Source: Phoenix dactylifera (taxonomy: Eukaryota; Streptophyta; Magnoliopsida; Arecales; Arecaceae). Taken from it: a stretch of 64,000 nt of DNA. A program made the translations under genes and the position numbers. This document shows, piece by piece, positions 25,244 through 36,600 of the stretch (its first letter is position 1; each line of letters begins with the position of its first letter). The DNA lies in assembly GCF_009389715.1 (NCBI RefSeq), contig NW_024067684.1, forward strand, positions 911,001 through 975,000, written 5' to 3'. The notes under the pieces were generated by a model. It worked only from the letters and a program-made list of their open reading frames with translations, was not told the DNA's origin and searched no databases.

Positions 25244-25849
25244 ATAGACATTTTTTAAATTTAGTTGTAATTCATGCATAACAGTTGCTTCTTTTTTTTC
25301 ATTTTTTAAATTATTTGTATTTTTACTTAATTTATTTATGCTTATAATTTTTATTAATTTTTAGGTATTTTAAAATGCCAATCACATAATTATGCAAGAA
25401 TTCATGTACTATATATATATATATATATAGATGAATACCATGTGGCAACACCTAAATCAAGCAACTACCTTATTGCATTGAGGATAGTTTTTAATAGTGT
25501 GTAATCACATTATTATGAGCCCCACTGAACCTGTTATTGACTGTTGTAACAGTTATAATTATGTTATTTATCTTAAAGTAATTATCTGAATGTTTATATT
25601 AAAACAATGATTGAAATAACAGCTATTATAATAATATGTTAATAGAAAATAATGGATAATAATGGTATTATTTTGTTCATGTTTTATTAGATGAACTATA
25701 CATTCACTTTTGGAGGAAATTTGAGAGAAAAATTGAAATGTAAAACCATATTATGTTGTTGAAAGGAATATATAAGAAAGATAGCATTCATTATTTGTGT
25801 TATAATGGTCCATCATAAATGAAAATTTAAGGGTATGCTAAAAATAAGA

Positions 25850-26270
25850 TTAACTTTGATGCCGGCATCCAGAATAGAGGTGCTTATAGTTGTTCGGGTT
25901 TTGTTATCAGAAGTTCTACAGGTCTTTTCATAGCTGCAGATAGAGTTAGAATCTTTGATGCCGAAGTTGCAACAACTGAATTGCATGCAATTTGACACAT
26001 TCCATCGATATCTTGAGAGCTTCGCAGGGAGATTCCTCAATAGTGATTAGATGGTTATCAGCCTCGCAATCTTTAAAATCTCAGTCTCATCCTTTGATAC
26101 AAGACTGCTAGTGTTTGATTGCCTCTTTTCATTCGTTTGAAACAACACATATTTTCCTAGAAGCAAATGACTGAGTTGTGACATATGTCCCTAATCATAC
26201 AGGGATAATATTATGGAACTCTAGATCGATAGCTCTAACCCAGCTTTTAGATATTATATATACTGAATCT
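25850..26270 (+). pseudogene. LINE-type RNase H domain relic
   Basis: In broken frames the stretch reads as the RNase H tail found in plant non-LTR elements and related proteins: FDAGIQNRGAYSCSGFVIR with a following SSTGLFIAAD, then EVATTELHAI, then SSIVIRWLSASQS, and finally a HIFLEAND-like segment. Stops and frameshifts separate the blocks (for example a TGA right after ELHAI). I saw no reverse transcriptase beside it. It is dead and of transposon origin, or possibly an old host RNase H-like copy. Confidence 0.55.
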
Positions 26271-26757
26271 AGCGGTTGTATTTCCTCAGAGATTGGATAA
26301 TGCATCCATTTTACTCGAAAAAGAATAATAACCTTTATATTTTTCATATCATCAACCTCATTAACATAAATAAGGTTGCCAAAACTATTATAACAATTTC
26401 TACAGTGATTATAATACTGTTATTTAAAACCATGGCACTAAGGAAAAAAAAAAGTATATTTGTAAATTTTAAAATTACTATTTGGCTTACCACTCAGTAT
26501 ACCTAGAATGAGTGCCAAAGGAGATTTGTTGTACACCATATAAGTGTAGAAAGTTCATAAAGAGTTTTATTACCTATTTTACCCCTCATAATTTGTCAAA
26601 AACTAAGGGGTCTATAAAGCATTTTCCATTTCAGAAAGTAGGGGAATTCGTTGCAACTACACCTACATAAAGGCGCATCAATTGAACTCAACCGTTCTAA
26701 CTTGTCCTTATCCAATGCAACTTGTAAATAATATAATGCAGAATATTTCATACTGAA

Positions 26758-26800
<43 letters not shown>

Positions 26801-27782
26801 TATATTATACACATTAGTAATATTATACTCCATGTCATGTCTTTCCTGCCTACTTTTTTGTCTTCGTTTTTCTCTCTTTGCTCCTAAAACCCTTCATCCT
26901 CCTCATGAGCCACATGACTAGGGACCTCTTTGAATGGTTGGATAAACCCACTCTCACTTTCTCCAAATAAAGGTAGGCAGGAGTTTTATAACACTGGATT
27001 TGGACAACTCTACCATCTTCTCAATGAATCAGTCAGAAGGCAGAAAAATGATGGTGAATCGGATGATGAACTATTTGCAGGTCTGTCGTCGTAGGGCAAA
27101 CACTCTCGTTCGGGATCAAGTTCCTGTTATGCAAAGGCACATACGATAGCTAAGTTAAAATTATCATGCCAAGATGAACAAGGGAATAATAAAATAGAGC
27201 ATCCTAATTAGATTGCATGTATCCAGTACAAACAAACTATAAGGTAAGAGTCATTGCAAAAGCTAGATTCACCTGTCGATCGAAAAGGTTTCGTATAGAC
27301 ATAAGAACACTATCATGGTAGTACTAGTGAAGACCGTTTGATTAAACCATACTTTGTTAAGTGAATTCGAAGTGAACATGTGAATCATGGGAGAGTCTTT
27401 CTTCAGCCTTCTGTATCTGTTGGTGAGGGCAGTGGTTCACTCTGGTTCATCAAGTAGGTGAATTATAGCACCAAGTCTTTTCTTAATTTATAGAAGAAAG
27501 TCATATGCAACTTCTTTATCTATTTGATCCTTCCCCAGCAAAAGGAGGGAAACCCAGCCAGTAGATTTGTGTCTAATTCTTGGGAAACAAACATCTCTCA
27601 ATTTTTGTTCTCAGAACCTCCTCCATTGAGAGAAGGGGTTATCACAATTGGGCTATAGCATAGTTGACAACACCTATCAAATTATCTTGGGGTACTTGCA
27701 TCTTATTACCATCCCTCGGCCGACATACTAGTTGCCGTACGAGATCTTGCAATGAAGATAGTGAGAGAGATGTGAGGCAAGC
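26271..27782. other. Intergenic region, no gene
   Basis: AT-rich DNA with a (TA)n repeat at about 26760-26798. No coding segment is supported. The last ~150 bases probably include the 3' untranslated region of the TGA gene read from the other strand. Confidence 0.5.
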
Positions 27783-30700
27783 TTACTCTTGAGGGCGAGA
27801 AGACCAGAAGGAGCTGAGAGCACGCAGGCGGCTATAATACTCTCCAATTGCTAGAAAACATCTTGCTGCTTGTCGAATTGTTAAGATCCGGCGCATCTGG
27901 TGTATGGTCTGTTGTCTCAAATTGTCCGCCTATTGATGAATCAATGTAAATAAATCTGATATTATGAAGATAATTTTTTGAAGCGCAAATTGCATTTTTA
28001 AGTATATGTTCTATCAATGTATAATAGAAATAGACCATGATTGCAAGGCAAAATTACTTATTAGCACGGAGGGGGGAAAAAAGAGTTAGAATCTGATAAT
28101 GTGTTAAATAACCTAGAATCAGTTATTTTTCTGGTATTTATGCAGGTTTTTTCTTGTTTACTTTCAGTTTGTATCTTCGACTGACAAAGTCTTTTTATGT
28201 TTTTGTAAGAGCGAAATTCTCTAGTGACATGTACCCATCCTAAAATATCTAGTTAACAAAAGTTATAAAAGTTTCAGAAAAACTATAATCAGATATCAAT
28301 GAAAAACACAAAATGTATTGGTGTGTAATTATAGATTACTGGTCTTATCCATGGATATGAGGGTTAGGTAATTGGTGTCCTTTTCTTGCTACAATTCATG
28401 GATTGCAACCCTTACTACTTTTCTAAGGCATAAAAAGATATTAAATGAACCAAATAGCTTTGATGCTTGTGTCTGTTGGAAGTACCCAAAAAACACTAAA
28501 GGATAAAGGAGGGAAAGGTTAGCATTAGCAGAAGAAAGGACAAAGGAATATATAATAGATGCAGGGACCCCCTTAAGTGAAAAAAAAACAAATCAAATAT
28601 TCTTCCTTGACTTTATCCAGATTGTGAGGTGTGGGGTTAAGGATACTCTTCCTACCTTTTTCTATGGCTTCCTTGTCAACTTATTACAGCAATGCCACCA
28701 GCAGAAAGATTCAGGCTCCTCAAAGACATTTTTAAAAGATCATGATCTTTATTAGGCTCATTGATTAGATGGAAAGAGAAGAATTGAGAGAACTAGGCCT
28801 CCAAGTACTTGTACATGATCTGACTGTTAGGAAAGTATCAAACTATCAATCCTCAAGATGACTGAATGCATCACCACCCAATGTTTCCAAAATATATTAA
28901 TAAACTTAGCTTTCATCAAAACCTTGCAAAATTTCTAGAATTATGCTGGACTTCATAATAATTAATCTTGTTGATCATAAACTACTATTTGTGGGCCAAC
29001 CATCAAGCCATGCCATGCATCTTATAGTATCAAAATCATGCATGATATGAGGACTGCATGAAAAGGGAGAGGAAGAAAAAAAAAAGACCTGCTGGATGAA
29101 TCCTTCAAGGTTGGCAAGCTTTCCTAATGCAATGGCCATGTGACCCATGTAATTTGTGATGTCGGCACCGTCGCTGAGAGATCCACCTGCAACTGTGTCC
29201 GCCAAGGACTGGTGGAGCTGCTCGAGACCCTGCGAAAGGGCTTCCTCTGCCTGCTGCGATGATTGCTGAAGGTTGCATATCCCCATTAGTTGCTGCTCCG
29301 TCAATGGGTCCAGCTGAGGCATCAGTATCTGATCAAATTCATCGACAATTAAACAGGTTAAACGAGTCATTATTATCCTGTTATGTTCTAGTGAAAAATA
29401 ATATTTATCCTCTATTGGACACTAAATTCAAGTAGAAAGAATAAAATGAACATATTTAACTGCTGGTAATTGAAGATAATGCAATGGAACCAGGACTAAA
29501 TCAGCTCTAGTTTTTTGATAAAATTAGTTACATCTGAGTGCTACTCTAATACATGCCGCTCCTACTAGCAAATTGCTCAATACAATGCATCTGTCGGGGA
29601 TGACGGAGCAGCTACAATGCAAAAATTTGTATGTCGTCGTGCACCACCGGGTCGATTTTGTTGCATTAGTTAAAGTAAGGTAATCTTACCGGTCCAAAGC
29701 AAACAGCATGGAACATCTTATACCATACTGGTTCGGTACCGGTATCCAATACGGAAGGTACGGCACCGGTATACAGTTCAGTACGGAGATGGCAAAACTT
29801 GAGTTAAAATATCTCTAATCCCTCGAAGTGGACTCGCCGTGCCTCGCAATGTATCCACACTTATGTCCTAGCCATAACAAGGAGATATAACTAGTCGACC
29901 GGTTAATACATTACCAATTATAGCTCAAGTACTGAATTTTGAGCTGCAATATTTTTGGCTGTCTGCTGCGTTAACCAGTGAGCTGCCCATCGAAAACTGA
30001 TTCACAGATGACTCGCAGAAAGATCAGATAACTGGAAGACACAAAGTGATGGGTGTCCAATTGAAGATGAAACAGGTTGCTGGCATTGAGAAATTTGAGG
30101 AAAATTAAGAAAGAAGAGGATGAGGTTGCAGACCTTGAGAAGCTCGGAGGGTTTGAATCCACCCATCCACAGGAAACACCGTTCTGCAGGTGTTGCCCAC
30201 ATGCCGGTCAAGAGGTGGAAGACGTCGGATTTTGCTGCGACGCCTTTCAACCGGAAGAGCTCGTCGTAGTGAGCAATGCACTCGTCGACGATGACGGCAA
30301 GATTGCCGTCCGGCAGGTGAGCCTGCAATCCACCTCGGAGCTCAGACATATGCTTGCTGTTATCATCCAACCATCGGGCGTACTCCATGTCGAACATTGC
30401 TGCACCTGCAACACATCTATTTTTATCAACAGGAAGGGTTGAAGGAAAGGAAAGTAATCTTGTGTTTCCAATGCCAGTGTCCAAAAGCCAGAGGAGGAAG
30501 GGGAATTTGCTTGTTACCAGAGCTGAGATCTCCACTTGCACTGCCTCCTCCCAAGAACAGACCCTAAACACCAACCAATGGAAGTGGATTCAATATATGT
30601 TTCAGATAGAAAACTAAGAAGAAGCTATAGATTTATGGAAGAACAAAAATAACAGTGCTTTTACTACCTGTGATCTTGCTCTCTGGAGTTCTTGTTCCAA

Positions 30701-33579
30701 TTGCTGAAGCCTAATTCTGCTAGACTCTAGCTGCTGCACATATGCCTGTTGAAAAGAAGGGAGGGGTCGTACATCGGTCCAAACCATTTCTCTAAAGCTT
30801 TCAACAGGTTATAGCAAAAAATTTTATCAGACTCACCTTTTTTCTTAGTCGGCTCTTCCTTGCTGCTTCTCTATTTTGAGCTAAGCGCCTCAAGGTCTAA
30901 AAAGTTGTGGGAATAAAAAAAGAGGAAATGGCAAAGAAAATGATGGATATTAGCTATATCCTAATTTCTCATTCATAGATGGATATAAGGACCCTACATG
31001 CAGCCATGCAGCTAAGGATTAGGTCCTAGTGCAATAGAATGAATATTTTGTTCCAAGGGTTTCGATGAGTGACAGCTGTTTGAATCAAGTATCTAGGAGC
31101 TCTACCTGAATTCATTTCTAAAAGTCGCATTTGCTGTTGGATGTGGACAGATGTCAAAGGCGTGAGTTCTTTGTTCAAGTTTTTTTAATTTCTTTTTGGT
31201 TCAATCATAAGAGGAACGATCTGATCCCATGTAGATCCATGCAATGCATGCAGACATACATGCATGACCACATACACAGTGGGAGATGAAGAAAGAGAGA
31301 GAGAGAGAGAGAGAGAACCTTAGCATCAAGCATCTTGGTATCTTTCCCTGTAGTTGAACCACCCATCCTCTTCTGTGACATAAAATATAACAACTGGTAG
31401 TTTAAAAAAGAAGTCAAAAGACATATCCTCCAATATTCACAAAATCTGATGGAAGAATAGAAAAGAACGTAACAGTGGAGGGGCATCAAGTTACAAAAAG
31501 TTGCAAAGGGATTGGCATGTGTCCACAGTGACTGCAAGTTTCTAGTCCAGCAGAACAAGAATAATAGCATGTTTTCGGTGGAGGTGGATGCTCTACATCC
31601 TTCCTTTTGAGCTCTGTGTGTGTGTGTGTGTGGGGTAGCTCAGATCATGACTCTTTGGTGAACAAGGAGGAACTCGCAAAGCCAGCTTAAAAAAAAAAGA
31701 TCATAAGGACAGCAGTTGATAGACTGTATATCTAATAAAACCGTCACCAGCTTCATCATTATTACCCATAGTTTTTAAAAAATAGAACCTCCATAATTGG
31801 CATTGGGCAGTGAAACTTATGATTCTGTGAGGAGGTAAAAAACAAATGAAACAGTAGAAACCGTGAACCAGGCCATGTCAGAACTCATGCATAGTCTTTC
31901 GAGCTGCTGAGTATCAAAGGTCTAATCTAAGAAGGCCAAAGATCGTAGCTGACACATCACTGGCTGTTCTCTCTCTCCCTCCCTCTCTCTCCTTCCTTGG
32001 GATCTGTGTGGACAATAGACTGTTGGTGGATTTGTTGGTTTCTGGCCAGGCATATGGTGTGGTTCTGGGTCTTGAGATTTGGGAGCTGAGTTCTTGGGCT
32101 TGGGGAGACCTAAATCGCCCCAACTTTTTCTTGTATAAGTTCTTGGGATTTGGATCAGTAACAATAAAGTGGAAGAGAACAATTAAACAGTACCTTCTCT
32201 TGGGCTCCATGCTGATAATTTGGTGCTGCTCCTGCCCTGGAGGCATCACTAGCCATCATCCCTTGCTGCTGCTGCTGCTGCTCAGCTGACTTCTCTGAGA
32301 AGGCCTTCCTGCTAACTGGAGACTCTGATTCCAGCTGAGATATTGTGACCTGAGCTGAGCCTGAATCAGTGCTCCCTGCTGACTGTGAATTCCCCTGTTG
32401 GCAATAAACAACAAGGCACCATAAAGCCTGAATGGGGGAAGCAACGCATCCCCACCCTCCCCTTTTTATAATTCTACTATTCTATGCCAAAAAACCAAGT
32501 CAAAGGGAAAGACCTTACTCTGGGGTTCTGCTGGAATCTCATTGGCCAGGAGGGGAAGATCTCAAGTGTGGGGAGTCTCGTTGTGAAATAATCTGTACAC
32601 AGAGTGAGTGCAGGATGGTGAGAGCTCCAAGTATCAGAAAGAAATAAAGGCCAAGGTGTCAGTGACTCAGTTTTCCAGCATGGAACTTATTCTTTCCCTA
32701 TGCAAGGGATGCAGGAAAGTTAAACAAAACAACACTTAACATAAAGTTTGGGTTGGTGGGGTTCCGAGTATGGGGGGTCACACCATTTTAAGTTCTCCAG
32801 CTTCATTTTATCGCTATGGTGGAAAAAGGCAGAGCCTGTTATGGTGTAATCCGTGTGCGAGATGAACAAGGTCACCAAAGAAGGGAAGAACACAGAAAGG
32901 CCTACCCTTTCCACCTCCGTCGCTTCTAATGCCATCAACTCCCTGCATGAGAGCCTCTTCCAGCTCCCCAAAGTAACCAGTTCGCCCATGATCACTGATC
33001 AAGCAACCAAAATCCATTTTAGCGAGCAGTTTTCTAGTTTGATATTAGATAAGTAGGAGGAGAAGAAAGAAGAGGAGGGTTAAGCTGGAGGTGAATTAAA
33101 GAGGAACCAGTTCATGGATTAGGCAAAAACTTTATGAGTTTAATGGGAAGTTGAGTAATCCAACTAAAGGCTGAGGATATAGCATATTGGTCGTTATAAA
33201 GGTAAAAGGAAGGTTAAAAGCAGTAGATAGCACAAATAAGGAGCCCACTGAAGAATTAGAAAAATAGGATATGAGACAGGAGGAAAGATGTGCTAAACCC
33301 ATTTAAAAACAGTCACTAAAAAAGAACAAATTCATGTAGTGATCTAGAATCAGTGCATAAAATCTCATAAAGGACTTGAGACGTAATATTTTTTTCTTTC
33401 TAGACTTATATGCTCATGAAGAATAGAATTGAGGAACTGTACAAGAAATTGGCGGCAGCAGCCTTGGTGCCATGGATTCCATAAGTTGGAGCCTGATTTG
33501 AAGGTCCGGAATTAGAAAGGCTGGTTTCACCAACTCTATGATTTCCCATCATCCCGGGCTCTTCTCCCCCTTGCACCAT
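27783..33579 (-). CDS. TGA9/TGA10: TGA9/TGA10-clade bZIP-DOG1 transcription factor
   Basis: Nuclear TGACG-binding factor; TGA9 and TGA10 act with ROXY glutaredoxins in anther development. Eleven exons on the minus strand: 33579-33443, 32994-32906, 32592-32519, 32394-32194, 31372-31319, 30896-30837, 30745-30668, 30563-30518, 30405-30134, 29328-29089, 27929-27783; all phases join; 465 aa. The clade-specific N-terminus is present (GNHRVG, YFGELEEALMQGV, FPSWPMRFQQ, STDSGSAQ), with a Gln run near residue 136. The basic region is at about 186-206 (LRRLAQNREAARKSRLRKK), followed by the zipper (YVQQLESSRIRLQQLEQEL). The DOG1 domain spans about 248-450 (FDMEYARWLDDN, IVDECIAHYDELFRLK, GGFKPSELLK, ADNLRQQT, ARCFLAIGEYYSRLRAL). 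The border between exons 1 and 2 is the least certain: an acceptor after 32995 was chosen because it restores the family spacing before FGELEEA. Confidence 0.9.
29680..29790. repeat. Degenerate ACCGGT/GGTACC-rich patch in a TGA intron
   Basis: In the intron between the DOG1 exons lies a short patch of GGTACCGGTAT, GGTACGGCACCGGTAT and TTACCGG words. It resembles the words of the hAT-type MITE at 40440-40775 and may be a decayed relative. Termini were not recognised. Confidence 0.35.
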
Positions 33580-36519
33580 GCCTGACTTGCTTCAGCGATG
33601 GTCCATAATTTAATCCTTCAACTTCGTGTTCTCCAACAGCCCTTCATCCATGCTTCTTCCTTTCTGCAGTGGCCAACAGAGGTAAGAACGACAAAACCAT
33701 CAGACAGAGGGAGCGAGAGAGAGAGAGTTTTCATAGTCTGAAAGGAGGATAGTGAGAGATACGAGCTATGGAGTATACCATGTTATATTTAGCTTTCTCG
33801 AGAACAACAGGAGCCTTCTGTGTAAATGTGAGGCAGATATATGAGAAGGACCATAACTTTCTACAAATATGGCCTATGGATTTTAGAAGCTATATCACTG
33901 AATCATCTGATGGACCTTGACCATTCATGGGTCTCTATCCATTGCTCTTGTTAAACTTTTGTGTTCTTGTCTCTAGCAATAATATCACCCCTGGAGTTTA
34001 TCCGTAGTACAGCAGAGAAGATCTTGTCCTTGCAGACAACTCTCAAAAGCATGCGGGAAGAGGGAGAGGGAGAGGGAGAAAGAGAGATGGTGGGCCTTTG
34101 GCAGGAAGCGACTTGCTCTGACTCCCTCTCCACTCTTTTGTAACCAACTGTGCTCTCTCATTGGCTCCTTGTTGGGCCACTTGAGATGAAGTACTTAACA
34201 AAACCAGCATTCAATAGTTAAAAGACAAGCCCCTAAGCTTGAGAAAAAAAAAAAAGAAAAAAGATGGGGAACTCTATCATGGTCCTTTTCTCTATGCTGA
34301 ACATTAGTTGTCCCTTTCCATGCGCATTCCAACCAAAACAATCACTACCAGAATTAGCCCACAAGCAAGGCCACTTGGAATATAAATCCTGCCCCTGAAA
34401 TGGATTTGTTTCATTGTTTGATATTATATTTATCCCTTGGTTCATGGGTCAACATCCATGCCATGTCAAATACCTAAAACCAGGAACACACCAGAAATTC
34501 CATCTCCCCAAACAGAAGCTTCAGTAGAGGTAGTTCCCCATCCAATATTAGGTGTGGCTTGTGTATTGATCATTAACCAAATAATGACTTTTACCAACAA
34601 ATCCCTGTATAAGAAAGGTCATTTCAAAAGAGATGGAAAGCGTATGTCAATCTACTACCACATAGATCTAAAGGTACCATCAACTATTCCTTTCGGCCTC
34701 AAACAAGAATGCACATATTAGGTAATCTACAACACAACACATGACATGGTGATTGCTTAAGCTTCGCGTGATGTCATCTTTCTCTGTATTTTTAACTTGT
34801 TTGTGCTAATTATTCATGGTTGAAATTTGGATTCTGTCATCAGAAACAGCGATCAGGTAATCCTTTTGGATTCACAAAGTCACATGCAAATGAAGCACAT
34901 CAGGTTGTTAGATTAAAAATCTACTTGTCAACTTAATATCCAGTTTTGTAGTCGATCATAAAGGGTCTGAATCACTCTGGAATCCTCTTTAAAAGAAGTC
35001 ATTGACTTATCCAACCGGCCTCAAAACAGTTAGTGATGCACAAATTATTAGGCCTCTTGATCTGGAGGTATATAATAGATTGTTGTTTCTTACAAATATT
35101 AATTATTATACTTAGCTCTGACTTCAGAAACTAATGATTATTTCCAAGGGACTGCTGCTGCATTATTTGAATTGTTAATGAAGTTAGTGGCACTGAAAGG
35201 GAACATGAGAGAAGATATTGCAAAAGAAAATGGGAAAAAATTGTCGATTCAAGTGCTCTATCCTCTGACTTGCATCTGCAATAACTCGAGATGATAACCA
35301 GCAAGCCCACCTCCATTAGTTTATATGAAATACATCAAAGACCAACTAAAATAGATGTGGCGATAGAGAAAGCAAATTCTTGTGCAATATGACATTTCAG
35401 ATGAGGGGCAGTTTCTGTTCATTTCTTGGGACGCCTCCAAGAGACTTAATGAATGCAACAACTTTAGAGACTCTGGCAGTAGCAGCAGGCGATGCAAGCA
35501 TCCCATCCGAGAAAATGATCCGGTTAGTACTTTTCTTTCCTCAACCTTAAGCTTATGTAAATAGTATACAATTCTTCAGCCACATATGTGGAAGCTAGAT
35601 TGTTCCCACCGTAGATGCACTGCATTGAAGAACACAATACCGGCACTGAGAGCATTGGCGGATATGCGAGTGACCAAATGCTAATATCACACATCTGCAG
35701 AGGAATAAGCAAATTGTCATTAACCAACTTTCAATATGAAATTCAAGGACTAGATAACATACTAAAAATGCAGAACTCAGTATGAATCATTCAAAATGCC
35801 AAAGAGTAGGACAAACCAAAAATTGGTTTAGTAGGCCCCGGCAACAGCAAGGCAATTCTACACCAACTATCAAGGATCTGAACAACTATATATCATAAAA
35901 CCTTAAAAAGATATTCTTTAAACAAGAGGCCCTCAAGAGGTTTTGACGAGAGAAATCTGACGTGAATTACAATTTGGCTAGGCTCCTTGCAATTTGTGTT
36001 GTTAAAGAATTATTTTCTAGTTGCCCAGATCTGAGTCAGAGAGCTAAGATTCCTGCTGAGGATAAGAACTGCTTTACTTTGAAACCGGTCAACCAAATGC
36101 AGAAAAGAAATTCGGGTGAAACAGAAGCTCATATCATTGTCAAGAGAACCTCTGCACCTTGGGAATTAGTAGAAAGAAAAAGGTTACTGACATAATGAAA
36201 AACAAACATCTCTTGTGCCTTGTGAATTAGCAGAAGGATGTTTTCAATATAAAACCAGCATTAACAAATGATGTAATGTTGTCAATTCAGTGAGATGGTA
36301 AGCTTTTTCCAAAAAAATGGCCGCATATCTGTCAAATACTTTGCAGGGTAAAAAGCTGGATTTGATGAAATAAGAAGAAAAAAAAAGGAGGTTTCAAGTA
36401 ATATAGACATGTCCTTTCATGTTGTAAATAATGGTTAGACTTCAGGTATCTGAACTTTGTCTCTACAATAATACAAGTTGGAAAGTGCTGAAAGAGCTGA
36501 TTTTCATACATTCTACAAC
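33580..36519. other. Upstream region of the TGA gene and intergenic DNA
   Basis: The first few hundred bases presumably hold the TGA promoter and leader. They include a GAGA tract at about 33705-33728 and another purine-rich GGGAGA tract at 34055-34090. ORFs at 35382 and 35962 (+) have no recognised domain, and I do not call them genes. No transposon terminus was seen. Confidence 0.45.
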
Positions 36520-36524
36520 TCAAC

Positions 36525-36600
36525 TAAGCCTTAATCCCAAACTAGTTGGAATCAGCTACATGAATCATTTTCCTCCATTCTGCTGCAATTTAGGGCCATT
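36525..36600 (+). mobile_element. SINE-like retroposon tail fragment
   Basis: The phrase AAGCCTTAATCCCAAACTAG, followed by TTGGAATCAGCTACATGAATC, closely resembles a motif I recall from the 3' part of widespread plant SINE-type retroposons (CCCAACTAGTTGGGGTCGGC-type). Only this part is recognisable; the pol III promoter half and target duplication were not found. Confidence 0.4.
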
